Part shown: one piece after another, positions 1 through 12,237 of the stretch
Layout: the number at the start of each line of letters is the position of its first letter
How positions within the stretch are numbered: position 1 is the stretch's first letter
Assembly: GCF_030272615.1 (NCBI RefSeq)
Contig: NC_081405.1
Location: 473,482,008-473,546,007 of the forward strand
DNA: 64,000 bases
Origin: Cryptomeria japonica
Taxonomy: Eukaryota; Streptophyta; Pinopsida; Cupressales; Cupressaceae
Reading direction: 5' to 3'
The notes under the pieces: model-generated
The model's input: only the letters and a program-made list of their open reading frames with translations
What the model was told of the DNA's origin: nothing
Database searches by the model: none
Program-made: the position numbers and the translations under genes

Positions 1-70
1 TCCATGTCTGCCCTTGCTGTCTCCACTGCTCGTATAATGCGCGTTTAACCTTGCTATTGTTGTTGCTCGT

Positions 71-1285
71 ATTATGTGTTGCATTGATGTTTTGTCATTG
101 ATGTCAACACTAGCTGATATGGTTAGTTACCGACACTGACAGACAGGTTTTGGCTACCGACAGATGAGACTATTTGTTGGACACTTTTGGTATGTTTGGA
201 TCTATGGGATATGTTTTATTTCATGTGGTACGTGCTCTTGAAGCATGTCTTGGTTAGTTGGTATGGACTTGGTAATTAGATGCTATCATATACTCTATTA
301 AACCCTTCCCGTCATTGGTTCAAGGCTTTAGTGGTAGAGCTTTCAATGAGGAATCTTGACAGGATGCATAAGTGGTGTTGGTGCATCTTCTAGATGGATT
401 TCAGGATGCTGAAGAAGTTCTTTGATCATGCTTCAACTTCTTTAAGACATTGCTTAGGCGTAGTGGACCCATAATAGGTCTAGTACCTATCTAGGTTATG
501 GACCAATATTATGATAGCGTGTTCTCTACACATTACCAGGATATTTTATGGATTGGTTATTGTTGTTTTGGTCTTGAGACGACATGGCATATCATTGTAA
601 ATTAATTTATGTATTGATCTTATTATGATATCTTTTAGGTGGCCAACCTAATTGGTTTAGGCCTTAAGGTTTGTATAAATAAGAGGTAGAAACTCTTTGT
701 AAAGTATCATGGTTATTGGAAAGGTCATGGTCAAGGATTGTAATGTACAAATATTGTAATATCATTCAAGCAGAGGATTTGGTCAATCATTGGTGATCAA
801 ATTGGGATTAAGGAAGAGGATTTAGTCCTCTGGTATTGAGATTAACCGGGACTGTAATCAGGCATGGTAGATGCTATCTCTGGCAATTCACTCTATTAGA
901 TTGTTGTCCATTTATCTTAAGAAGGTAGTAGCCTCTCTATAGTCAGTGAGACTCTTTTTGTAATGAGCAGTATGCTCTAGGCAGTGTGCCTTCCTACATG
1001 TGCAAGCCCCTCGTTGTAACACATACATTCTACAGAAGTATCATCTGACTGTGGGTAGGCTTCCCACCGTGGTTTTTTCCTTTCTAGGTTTTCCACGTAT
1101 ATTTCACAATGTTATGTGGTATGGTTTCTTTGCATTGTTTATTTGTTAAGTTGCAATGTTTATGGGTAGTTGTTTCTGCTTTAATGGTACTTAATTTGGT
1201 TAAAGGTTATTGAGTGGATTAAATGTTATAATCTGTTAACAAATGATTCACCCCCCCTCTCAGTTGTTCACCGATTATCCTAACA
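71..1285 (+). repeat. 5' LTR of E1, start truncated
   Basis: This matches 5905-7146 along its length, with frequent single-base differences (roughly one in ten to fifteen by eye, mostly C/T or G/A). A 21-bp or so segment present near 5996-6016 is missing here. The end TATCCTAACA is followed at once by ATTGGTATCAA. The first 70 bases of the window do not match the right LTR; they hold a short diverged direct repeat around a CTTGCT...GCTCGTAT motif. The true left junction is therefore damaged or rearranged. Confidence 0.88.
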
Positions 1286-1287
1286 AT

Positions 1288-1299
1288 TGGTATCAAATC
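1288..1299 (+). other. Primer binding site, initiator tRNA-Met type
   Basis: TGGTATCAAATC lies 2 bases after the 5' LTR. It is a two-base variant of TGGTATCAGAGC, the usual plant copia site complementary to the 3' end of initiator tRNA-Met. Confidence 0.85.
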
Positions 1300-1343
1300 T
1301 TTGGTCCTCTTTTGCAAAAGCTTAATCACTTGAGGTAGATCCT

Positions 1344-4300
1344 ATGGCAGCTAACACTTGTAATCCACTGACAACTATTTTTAGAAGAGAAATCCCTAAG
1401 CTTGATGGAACAAATTATGGAATATGGAAGATCGGGATGGAGACTCATCTTAGATGTCTTAGCAAGGATATTTGGGAGATCACTGAGAAAGGATATACAC
1501 CTTATGATCCGCCATCTGGTAATCCTGCTCCTGCAGACTTGGATAAGAATATTGAAAATGATTGCAGAGCTAGAGAAGCCGTCTTGTGTGCATTTACTGA
1601 TCAGCAGATTATGGGATTAACTGACAAATCATCGGCAAAGGTTATGTGGGAAAAATTGCAAACTTTGAATGAAGGTGACCCTATTGTGAAAATTTCTAAA
1701 CTTGATGGTTTCTGGGTAAGATATGAAAACTTGAAGATGGAAGATAATGAAAGAATTACCATGTTTATGGAAAGAGAAAATGAGATTTTTATGGGAATTC
1801 AAAGTTGTGGAGGATCCTTGAGTGAAGATGAAATAGTTTCTAGAGTCTTGAGATCCCTTCCACTAGCTTACAATATGAAGGAAACTGCAATTAATGAGTT
1901 GAGAACAATGGCAAACTCTTCAGTTAACAGAGACATTCTGATTGGGGAATTATCTACTTTTGAGCTTGAACAATTTGGATCTTCTGGAGCTATAAAGTCT
2001 GAACCTACTTTTCATTCATCATCATCATCAACTGACATAAGTGATTGGGAAGTCCTATATGCAAAAGAGCTAGAAGACATGAGGAAAGAAGAGGAATAAT
2101 TTGAGCAACTTGAAGCCTTATTTGCTAGAAGAGTACCTAAAGGTCCGACAGGAAGTAAGTATGAAGGAAAAGCACCTTTTAAATGTTTTACATGTAATAA
2201 GATTGGTCATTTTTCTTCTAGATGTCCTGAAAGGAATGCAAGATTTGAGGAAACAGTTAAGAAATCATTTAAGCCTAACCAAAACAAATATAGATTCAAG
2301 AAATATAAAAAATGCTACATAGCGGATGAGGAAGGAGTGAGTGATGACTTCGGAGATGAACCAATAGAAGACTTTGCTAGTGCATCTGACAATGGAAAGG
2401 AATGGGTGTTCTATGCTTTAAAGGAAGATGAACCAGTACCGACTATCAAAAATGAAGAAAAGGCCCTGGAAGCAAAATTTGAAGAAAAGGATGAATGGGT
2501 AATTGATAGTGGATGCTCACACCATATGACTAGAGATAAAAGAAAATTTTTGTCACTGCAAGAATACAATGGCGGTCAAGTCAGATTTGGAGATGACAAA
2601 GCATGTATGATCAGAGGTAGAGGTGTTATTTCTTTGGATGGAAAGCATAACACTGAGAATGTCTATTATGTAGAAGGTTTAAAGCATAATCTTTTGAGTG
2701 TTGGTCAATTGGTTGATAAGGGTTTTCAACTTCAGTTTAAAGATACAAAATGCAAAATCATTAACAAGACTGGTTTGGAGATCGTAACCGATATTCATAC
2801 TGGAGGTAATATCTTTCACTTGAACACTAGTAATAAGACATGTTTGATTGCTCATATTGATGAGAGTTGGTTATGGCTTATAAGGTTGTGTCATGTTAAT
2901 TTTGATTGTATTGTTAAGATCAGTTCAACTAAGGCAGTTAGAGATATACCTAGGATTATGAAGCCTCATAATATGGTATGTAAGGAATGTCAATTGAGAA
3001 AACAAGTTAGAAGTTATTTTAAGAGCATACATGATAAATTTAATGATGTACTTGATTTGATTCACACTGACTTATGTGGTCCAGCAAGGACTAGAAGCTT
3101 TCAAGGTGATAGGTATTTCATGTTGATTATTGATGACTATTCTAGAATGATGTGAGTGATTTTTCTTAGGGAGAAGTCTAAAGCCTTTGAGAAATTCAAG
3201 ATCTTTAAAGAAAAGGTTGAAACAAAAACTGGATTGAAAATCAAATGTCTAAGATCAGATCATGGCAATGAGTTCACTTCTTATGAGTTTAACAATTTTT
3301 ATAAGACAAATGTCATAAGGAGATAATTATCTGTACCTAGAACTCCTCAACAAAATGGAGTAGTTGAAAGAAAGAATAGAACCATTTTGGATGCAGCAAG
3401 ATCTATGATGATGGAAGCTAAATTGCCTCATATCTACTGGAGGGAAGAAGTGAGTACAACAGTCTACACATTCAATAGAGTTCACATCAAAGGTGAAACT
3501 GGTAAGACCCCTTATGAATTATGGTTTGGACATACACCTACTATTAAATATTTCAGAATTTTTGGAAGTAAATTCTATATCAAAAGAGATGATTCTATTG
3601 TAAAGTTTGATCCTAGATGTGATGAAGGAATATTTCCTGGTTATTCAATTCAAAGAAAAGCATATAGATGTTATAAAAAAAGATTGCAGAAAATTGTGGA
3701 AAGTGCTAATGTGAAAGTGGATGAGTAGTATAGAAATCAATCTATATCATATGATAGGGAACCGGCAGTGGAGATTATCATAACAGAACTGACAATGCCT
3801 CAACCGGTACATGAATCTGAGACAGTTACACTGACACTATCAGAAAATTCCACTGTGACTAATGATCAGAGCAATGAATCTGAAATTGAGAAGACACCAA
3901 GGTATGTAAGATTAAATCATTCTGAAGATCAAACTATTGGAGATAGGAACAAGGGATTTATGACAAGAGGAAGGCTGGCAAATGATGAGGTGTGTCTTAT
4001 TTATCAAGTTGAACCAGCAAATATTATTGAAGCTTGTAAGGATAAACATTGTTTAAATGCTATGGAAGATGAACTAGATCAGATAGAAAATAATGAAACT
4101 TGGACTTTAGTTCTCCGACCTAAAAATAAGAATGTTATTAGAACTAAATGGGTTCTTAGGAATAAACTGAATGAGGATGGTCAAGTTATAAGAAACAAGG
4201 CTAGATTGGTTTGTAAAGGATATTCTCAAATGGAAGGAATTGATTATGGTGAGAAATTTGCACTTGTAGCTAGAACTGAAGTTGTTAGACTATTTCTTGC

Positions 4301-5544
4301 CTATGTAGCTTATAAGAACTATAAGGTTTATCAAATGGATGTAAAATGTGCATTTTTGAATGGTGAACTTGAAGAAGAAGTATACATTGAGCAACCTAAT
4401 GGTTTTTCACTGACAGATGATAAAGATATGGTTTGCAGATTGAAGAAAGCTTTATATGGCTTGAAACAGGCTCCTAGAGCTTGGTATGCAAGGTTGGATA
4501 AATATCTTTTGAAGCTTGGTTTTACTAAAGGCAGTGTTGATATTAATTTATATTATAAGATCACTGATAATGATATTTTGATTATTGAAGTATTTGTTGA
4601 TGATATCATTTTTGGAGGAGAAGATAAATTGTGCATGGAATTTGCTAACAATATGAAGAATGAATTTGAAATGTCCATGATTGGTGAGATGAGATTTTTA
4701 TTAGGTTTGCAGATTACTCAAACTGATAGAGGAATTTTTATTTGTCAAACTAAGTACCTAAAGGAATTTTTTGAAGTTTGGTATGGATAATTCCAAACCA
4801 GTAAGTGCTCCTATGGTGAAAAGTGAGAAATTATCTATGAAGGATACTTCTACACTGATAAATCCGATAAGGTATAAGTATATGATTAGTGGTCTATTAT
4901 ATTTGACACAAACTAGACCGGATATTATGAATGCAACAAGTATTGTTTCAAGATATCAAAGTAATCCTAAAGAAAATCATGAATGTGCAGTAAAGAGGAT
5001 ATTCTGGTATTTGCAAGGAACAATAGAGTATGGTTTATGGTATTCTAAAAATGATGATTTCACTTTATGTGCATATACTGATTCAGATTGGGCTGGAGAT
5101 ACTGATGACAGGAAGAGCACTTCTAGTGGAGCTTTCTTTCTTGGAAAGAAACTGGTTTCATGGGTCAACAAAAAATAGTCATGCATTTCTTTTTCTACCA
5201 TAGAAGCTGAGTATGTTGCAGTAGCAACTAATTGCACTCAGGTCTTGTGCATGAAGCAAATGTTCAAGGATATCAGGGTAAATTGTAGTGAACCGATATT
5301 TATCTACTGTGATAACTCTACAACTATTGATATGTCTAAGAATCTTGTATTTCACTCTAAGACTAAGCATATATCAATAAAGTATAAATTTTTTAAGGAC
5401 AAGGTAGAAGCAAAGGAAGTCAAATTGGTTTATGTGAACACTAAAGAACAAATTGCAGACATATTCACTAAACTGTTATCTAAGGAATCATTTGAGTATT
5501 TAAGAGACAAGTTAGGGGTTTCTGCCCCTCCGATAGAGACTTGA
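1344..5544 (+). pseudogene. Gag-Pol polyprotein of E1, disrupted
   Basis: One frame runs from the ATG at 1344 to about 4765, then continues in the +1 frame to a TGA at 5542-5544. Domains in order: Gag (KLDGTNYGIWK near the start); a CCHC zinc knuckle at 2184-2225; aspartic protease with DSGCSHHM near 2503-2526; pre-integrase region; integrase core with HTDLCGP, a RSDHGNEF motif and NGVVERKNR; reverse transcriptase with VDDIIFGG near 4600; RNase H with YTDSDWAGD and the C-terminal TKEQIADIFTK. Breaks: TAA 2097, TGA 3153, TAA 3324, TAG 3726, a frameshift at about 4765-4775, and TAG 5176. At least three of the stops fit a C-to-T change on one strand or the other. It cannot encode a working polyprotein as it stands. 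Confidence 0.93.
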
Positions 5545-5882
5545 TTGATGCAGTGTGTCATCAGTCCGACATGTATTATCAGAGACATTATTCATTCTGG
5601 TACTGAGGAGTGCTGCTACTACTCAGGGGGAGTGGTCAGCTTTGAGATACAAAGGTTATATTCTTGCTTTGATATTTGTGTCAGATTTCTAGCATTGATG
5701 TCAAAGAGGAGAGATAATGATTGGGAGAGATGTATTCACAACCTTATAGAGATATCATTCACCAGGGGAGAGTTATTTAGAAGATTGATGGTTATCTTCC
5801 ACAGGGGGAGACTTGTTTGGCTTTTCTTAGTACTTAGATGTTTTTCACATCTAGTGTTGCCATCAATGCCAAAGGGGGAGAT
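5545..5882 (+). other. 3' internal region of E1 with PPT-like purine runs
   Basis: Noncoding stretch between the last stop and the 3' LTR. The polypurine tract AAAGGGGGAGAT at 5871-5882 abuts the LTR and would prime plus-strand DNA synthesis. Three similar runs lie upstream: CAGGGGGAG near 5625, CAGGGGAGAG near 5762 and CAGGGGGAG near 5802. Clusters of PPT-like runs are a known feature of Sireviruses. Confidence 0.8.
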
Positions 5883-7146
5883 TGTTGGCATTATGGATGA
5901 ATTGATTATGGGTTGCATTATTGTTTTGTCATTGATGTCAACACAAGATGATATGGTTGGTTACCGGCACTGGCAGACAGGTTTTGGCTACCGACAAAAG
6001 ATCTAGTGTTATCGGCAGATGAGACTATCTGTTGGACACTTTTGGTATGTTTGGATCTATGGGATATGTTTGATTTCATGTGGTACATGCTCTTGGAGCA
6101 TGTCTTGGTCAGTTGGTATGGACCTGGTAATTGGATGCTATCATACACTCTGGTAAATCCTTACCGACATTGGTTCAAGGCTTTACCGATAGAGCTTTCA
6201 CTAAGGAATCTTGACAGGATGCATAAGTGGTGTTGGTGCAGCTTCTAGATGGATTTCAGGATGCTGAAGAAGTTTGTTGATCATGCTTCAACTTCTTGAA
6301 GACATTGCTTTGGCGTACTGGACCCAAAATAGGTTTGGTACCTATCTAGGTTATGGACTGGTATCATGATAACATGTTCTCTACATGTTATTGGGATGTT
6401 TTATGGATTGGTTATTGTTGTTTAAGTCTTGAGCCGACATGGCATATCATTGTAAATGGATTTATGTATTGATCTTACTATAATATCTTTTAGGTGGCTG
6501 ACCTAATTGGTTTAGGCCTTAGGGATTGTATAAATAAGAGGTAGAAACTCTTTGTAAAGTATCATGGTTATTGGAAAGCTCATGGTCAAGGATTGTAATG
6601 TGAAAATATTGTAATATCATTCAGGCAGTGGATTTGGTCGATCATTGGTAATCGAATTGGGATTAAGGAAGAGGATTTAGTCCTTTGGTATTGAGCTTAA
6701 TCAGGACTGTAATCAGGCATGATAGATGCTATCTCTATTAGTTCACTCTATTGGATTGTTGTCCATTTATCTTGAGAAGGTAGTAGCCTCTCTGTAGTCA
6801 GTGAGACTCTTTTTGTGATGAGTAGTACACTCTAGGCAGTGTGCCTTCCTGCATGTGCAGGCCCCTCATTGTAACACATACTTTCTGTAGAAGTATCATC
6901 TAACTGTGGGTAGGCTTCCCACCGTGGTTTTTCCCTTTCCAGTTTTTCCACATACAAATCATGGTGTTATGTGGTATGGTTGCTTTGTATTGATTATTTG
7001 TTTATTTGTTAAGTTGCAGTATTTATTGGTATCTATTTATGCTTTACCGGTACTTAATTTGGTTAAAGATTGAGTGGATTAAATGTTATAATCTGTTAAC
7101 AATTGATTGACCCCCCCTTCTTAGTTGTTCACCAGTTATCCTAACA
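5883..7146 (+). repeat. 3' LTR of E1
   Basis: 1,264 bp, bounded TG...CA and directly preceded by the PPT. It contains the whole sequence matched by the left LTR plus its intact first 22 bases. The 5 bases that follow are TAATG; I could not pair them with a clean copy at the damaged left end. Confidence 0.92.
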
Positions 7147-7854
7147 TAATGCATGTTTTCCATTGCCTATGTGCTCCAAAACAACTAATTAACCTTCCTA
7201 TTCAATCCATTTATACTCATATTTTTAGTGTTTCGTTTCTTTACTCAGCTAGTTATACATATGTCATTCTCTCTTTATATGTCATTCACATGGACATGCA
7301 TAGACATTAACATACATATATACAAAGACAATTATATATTGCATGTTATATATATGGAGAATGACACAGACACAAACACAGACACATAGACAGGCATATG
7401 CATCATTGGATGACTAGGAACATTAAATATATCTTGTTCTACCTATCACAAACAACTATTTGTGATTTTTGGAAAAGTCAATAACACAAAGTTTCTTACC
7501 ACTTATTCCAGGCACTCCCCAGCTAAACTCACTCGAAAAAGGTAGGAAAAGTCAATAACCCAAAATTTGTCAAAAGATTTGAGATGGTTGATTGTGATCA
7601 ATAGAATTAGGTCAAAATGGTGTTATAAAACTCATGTTATTGAGTTTTTTGAAATTATTTTAAAATCAAAGTTACAAATAATTCTTGCCGATCTCAATTA
7701 ACGATCTGTACTTTTTCAAAATTTGTACATTATTAATTTTTATGTTATTGACGTGCGGTTTTGGAGCCACTTTAGCCCCGAATGATGCAACTATCTGGGC
7801 TCCAAAATGTTAGTGTCATAACGATGGCATGCATAACATACATGCATAACATAC

Positions 7855-8300
7855 ATGCAAAGTTGCAGGTGGGCCCATGCATGGGCTGTGACGACATGGA
7901 CTCACCAGAAAGGATGTCCACATAGCACATCATGTTTCCTGGTTTGGAGGGGCGTATAACATGCAGATGATCAAACCGCCAGGAGATCGCAAAGTGATTT
8001 ATTGGGAAGGCAAGAAAGTAGTGGGAGACAACAGGTAATTGGGGACAACAACTTGGAGACTTGACTTTGTTAGGGTTAGTTAAATAACAACACATTTAAT
8101 GTTTATCTCTTCATGATGTGTGGTCAATAACATGCAAAGCCATTAACTTGGAAGGCAAGAATGTCCATCGCATGGGTAGTGATGATGTGGACATCATGTG
8201 GGCCCTGATGACATGGACTCAACATAAAAATTTTCCACATCATATGTCAGGTCATCGGATTTTTAGGTGCGTATAACACGCAATCGGTCTTTTGCAAACC
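7855..8300 (+). repeat. Diverged direct duplication, two copies
   Basis: The block at about 7855-7970 (GTGGGCCCATGCATGG, then GACATGGACTCA, then GTCCACATAGCACATCATG, then GGCGTATAACATGCA) recurs in the same order at about 8195-8285 (GTGGGCCCTGATGACATGG, ACTCAACAT, TTCCACATCATATGTC, TGCGTATAACACGCA). Spacing between copies is about 320 bp. Identity is moderate, so the duplication is old. Confidence 0.5.
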
Positions 8301-8317
8301 ATCAAGGTTGCGACCGA

Positions 8318-8420
8318 AAATTGAGGAGTCTATAAATTATGGGATCTGGTGAAGCTGAATTTGGATAGATTGTCAATGCACAAGCTTGCATGATTGTAGG
8401 GGCAAAAGACTGGATACATT
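8318..8420 (+). other. Fragment similar to the decayed coding segment at 14.15 kb
   Basis: Read as protein, part of this segment gives KLWDLVKLNLDRLSMH. The segment at about 14,150-14,220 gives RFWDMGRLNLHRLSVH. The nucleotide match (TTGGATAGATTGTCAATGCACAA against TTGCATAGATTGTCAGTGCACAA, differing at two positions) extends about 100 bp. It appears to be a stray piece of the same sequence family, already carrying stops. Confidence 0.45.
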
Positions 8421-9759
8421 GCAAGTAGGGAAGGAAAACCCAAGATGGGCTGCATAGAGACAGTTGTGGTCTTGTTATGTTTGTGTTTACTTTTTTTATC
8501 ATTCGTTGTATTCATTGTTCATGGACTAATAATATTTGTCTTTTTCATTGCTAGCTTATTAGGACACATTATATTTGTATTATGTTTTAAGCACTTATAC
8601 CAAATGCATTTTTACGCTATCTTTGTCATAGCTCTGGCACTATGGCTAACTGACACATATAATTTTGGCGATATGCATTACTTAGTGCTATTTTATATTG
8701 AATGTTAAATGCAATTTCAGATTTGAACATGTAGGTTCATTATATGTGTCTTGAATTGCATTTACTTCCCACTGTAGACTACCAGTAACACTAGTTATCC
8801 ATGTAGGTTGTTCATTTCGAAGGACGATCGAGAAGTCCATCGAAACGTCCAAAATTTCTAAGTTTTTTCTCCCTCTACGTGCTTTGATATTACTTGCACT
8901 GTATTGTCTCCTTATTAATAATGTTCAAGGCTTGTGTAATTTCTTATAAGAAGCTTTATATATATATATATTGATGCATATTATTCTTTCATTTGATAGA
9001 AATGTTTGAATAAAATTCATGTATTTTATCAAGTAATATTGATGGTCCTTAGCTTAACACATTAGTGAATGAAGAAAACAATCAATGTGGTTGTGTGATG
9101 TCTTATAGTCTTTTTTGTACATGTGCATCTTAGACAGTAAGATATTATTCCCCGTTTTGAAATCTGTAGAAATGTTATTTATGGAAATTAGCCTCATGAA
9201 ACCAATGTTGGTTACATGAACCTTATATCTAAATTCCTGCAGATGATGTGTGCATTGCAACAATTGTTCCATTTATATGATATTTATTTGGATAAGAGTT
9301 TACATTCATCTGACTGCTTGCGTAAATATAGATTAGCAATGTTCCTCAACGGAAGAGTACCATGTCTTTTTTATGTTCCAATATTGATTTGAAATTATAT
9401 GTGAAGTGCGGTGGGAGATGAGGGGATATTGTATGCATGTTGTTGCAGTGGTGGAGATCCGTCATCGATCCCTCCTCATCTGTCTATCATCCTTGTTCTC
9501 CATTTTTTTACATTGAATTATTCATACTAGGTTATTAATAATATCCCCATAGCGAGTAAGAGATAGAATCTTTGGAATAGATACTTATTTCCAAAGAGAT
9601 ATGTCTTTCCAATAATGAATTGGCTCTCTTTATTGACATTAATTAGTGTCAAAGAGTATTTTCTGAGTTTGGACTTTGTCACAATGGACACTCATGTTCT
9701 GTTGGAATCCACAAAGTAGAAAATATATTTTCTTGGGAATATTTCAAACAAGTGTTTGT

Positions 9760-10442
9760 TGATGGTTTTGGAGTCAAATCATTCTCTAGTTCTTCATGCA
9801 GTCAAAAAGATGCTAAGGTAGGAATTTCTCCATGCCAACCATAGATACCGAGTGAACACGAATATCAACTCTATGTTTTTGGCTCTGTGCATCAAAATGG
9901 GGGTTGGGAAACCCAAAATGAAGCTATTGTGCCCGAAGCTTTTTTGCCACTATTTTTTGGGGGAAATTGACTCAATGTTGGACAACATTGATGATCATAA
10001 ATGTATCCCCATGGCTAATCAGTATTACATATTGCGTGAGGGAGCGAATGAAGTTAGGAAGTTTCAGTTAATTCAGACCATGGAATTGGAGGATTTCAAC
10101 TGAAACAGGCTGGAAAGACAATGCAATTTGAATTTCCTGCTTTTTGTGGTAGACTGTATGATGCACCCATATTTCTTTGACATGGGGCAGTCTGTTCATG
10201 ATGAAAATCTTTAGGGGAGGTGAGATATTGGTGTGATCGAGGATGGTCAGCTTGAGGAGGGAAATAATTGGGGTTTGGGCCTAGGTGAAATGTGAATACC
10301 GGAGGACATTAGGCTCATTGAAGAAATTGTTGTTGGTTCGGCCCATGTGAACAGCAAAATGGATTTCCCAGCGATCACAGGAGCTCATACTGCACAGATG
10401 GTGCATGAAGCTATATCTGACTCCTCCGATAGTGAGGAATGA
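9760..10442 (+). pseudogene. Decayed coding region, unknown family
   Basis: A single frame (codons starting at multiples of 3) gives continuous protein-like sequence of about 220 codons, broken by TGA 10101, TAG 10212, TGA 10221 and TGA 10293, and by a stop near 9818. Recognisable stretches include KMGVGKPKMKLLCPKLFCHY and HKCIPMANQYYILREGANEV. It ends with an acidic-serine tail, ISDSSDSEE, and a TGA at 10440-10442. Every premature stop is TAG or TGA. I do not recognise the family. The upstream start and any introns are unclear, and the first 90 bp are the weakest part. Confidence 0.42.
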
Positions 10443-12237
10443 TGTTGGCCCTCTCTTTCCCTATGTTTAGATCTATTACTATTTCTTGTGGTTCGGTTTT
10501 AGAAAGTTTTTGGTAATCTTTTGACTTTAAGCGGTTAATAATAGATATGGAGCATACTGGCTCTCTTTTTTTCCCTAAGCTCACTTTGAGCAGGTGAAAT
10601 GCTATGGTTTCTTTTTGTTTGTTTTATCATGTATGTGATAGAGGGATAATGGTACATAGGCACCTCTGCTAAAAGTTTATAGTCTACAAGACACAACCTA
10701 CATGAAGAGTCTATGGGCATTTTTTCTTTGACAGAGGTTTTAATAGCATATAGACACCTCTGATTCCTATTAATTTTTCCTACATAACAATACAAGGTGT
10801 TGGCCTATCCAACTATTTATCAACTAAAAAAAAAATAGCATCAAAGAGGGAGGAACTGAATCGCTATGCAATAGATTGTGATGGAATGATTATCAATGTT
10901 TTGTATTCTTTTTTATCGATCATTAATGAAGTATAGTGATTGTATTATAATTTGGATGGGGACATCACATGCACCCTTTTTGAGAATATGCTTGATGGAT
11001 CATAATCCATCATTTTTTCCAAATGCAATGAACCATTCCTTATTACTGTCAATGATGATCTTGAGTGGCAGGCATACAAATACTTAGGAGGGTCACTACT
11101 TGTTGGTCATATATAACATAGGCATTTGCGGGCCTCATTTTGCAATGTGCAAATAATTGGTTGTGTTTCCATTTTGACCTTTGTCTTCAATGTGTAGTGT
11201 TATTGAGGTGTATAGAGAAATATGTATTTGAAAATTTAGGAGACAAGATATGGACTTACTTGATCATCGCTAATAGAGAACCTGCAATACCCACACAATG
11301 AAAAGCCAAATTAACTAAGCAATACACACATATAGTAAAATATACTCCATTACACTTATATCACCGAATACCTTGTGTTCAAAAAATGATGCTCTGAAAA
11401 GAGCATGCACAAGAATTTATAGTCAATGAATCTATGAAATATGATGGACGCAAAAAAATATGCTAGAATCCATAGAGTAGGCTACAATTCTAGATTGGAA
11501 GATTGCTAAATTGCGTATTAGGATTGAAAAAGATAAAAGAATCTTATCATATACAAGACCTTTTAGAAAATTGAGGGATAGAATTAAGATGGCTGGCTAG
11601 GATTAAAGGGTACGCATACAAATTAATTAAATAATAAGCTAGCATGTAGAAGAAATAATAAAATAATGAAGGGGTTGGGAAGACAAAGATTAAGAGATAA
11701 ATGTCATGTGTCATAGACTGAAAAGTAAATGATTTAATTGTCCAAATAAAATTGTATTTAATAGAATAAGTGGGAGCAATTTAATAAATACAATATTTAT
11801 TTTATTAATGGAAATGATGATTGAAATAAAATAAAATATTTATTTGAATGATGAAAGGCTTAGAAAAGGAAAAATGAATTAATTATATAAATTAAAAATT
11901 ATATATATTTTTTTGGTTGAGATAAGTGCTATCTATAATGGGGATAGCTCCCTATATTGCTTCAAAAAAGAGATTATGTATTTCAACTTGACTCATACTA
12001 GTAGTTTGAAATACCTGCATCCTTCTCTAACCAGAAACAAATATACTTAAACACACAATCAACCTCACTATCATTCACTACAAAACCTTCTAAGACACAC
12101 TTACATAACACAATTTACAAATCCTATCATCAATACTCTGTATTCATGCCTTAGCCGCTACATTTTAAAGCCCACACAAATGTCTACATTCAAATAGTTC
12201 CTAACCTCTCATGAACTGGAGGATCAACACTACATAC
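10443..12237. other. Intergenic, AT-rich; nothing recognised
   Basis: About 1.8 kb with no supported gene. A motif CAT(A)TAG(A/G)CACCTCTG occurs twice (about 10,658 and 10,748). The stretch 11,600-11,930 is very AT-rich, with repeated AATAAAAT-like words. No terminal repeats or transposon ends were found. Confidence 0.55.

Larger units (their letters stand above)
71..7146 (+). mobile_element. Ty1/copia LTR retrotransposon, decayed (element E1)
   Basis: Two related long LTRs (71-1285 and 5883-7146) flank an initiator-Met-type primer binding site, a gag-protease-integrase-RT-RNase H coding region and a polypurine tract. Integrase lies before reverse transcriptase, which places it in Ty1/copia. 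The right LTR begins TGTTGGCATTAT and ends TATCCTAACA. The left LTR lacks the first 20 or so bases of that sequence, and its upstream junction is unrelated. No target-site duplication could be confirmed. RT and RNase H motifs plus several PPT-like runs suggest the Sirevirus/Maximus-like side of copia; that lineage call is inference. Confidence 0.93.
7147..9759. other. Intergenic; no gene recognised
   Basis: About 2.6 kb without a convincing coding region. It holds a CA-rich tract near 7365-7395, the repeated ATGCATAACATAC motif near 7828-7858, a diverged duplication (7855-8300), a segment shared with the pseudogene at 14.1 kb (8318-8420) and a TA run near 8960-8972. An 87-codon open frame at 8445-8708 is very hydrophobic but lies in T-rich DNA and is not supported. 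Confidence 0.6.

Noticed and set aside
35-39. TAATG as left copy of a target duplication for E1 (right flank 7147-7151 is TAATG)
   Set aside because: It would put the LTR start at a non-TG sequence that does not align with the 3' LTR.
5545-6248. Open frames at 5545-6006 and 6006-6248
   Set aside because: They lie across the 3' internal region and the LTR of E1, with no protein-like conservation.
8445-8708. 87-codon hydrophobic open frame that could be a small membrane protein
   Set aside because: The DNA is T-rich, which gives hydrophobic codons by chance; there is no supporting context, repeat or homology.
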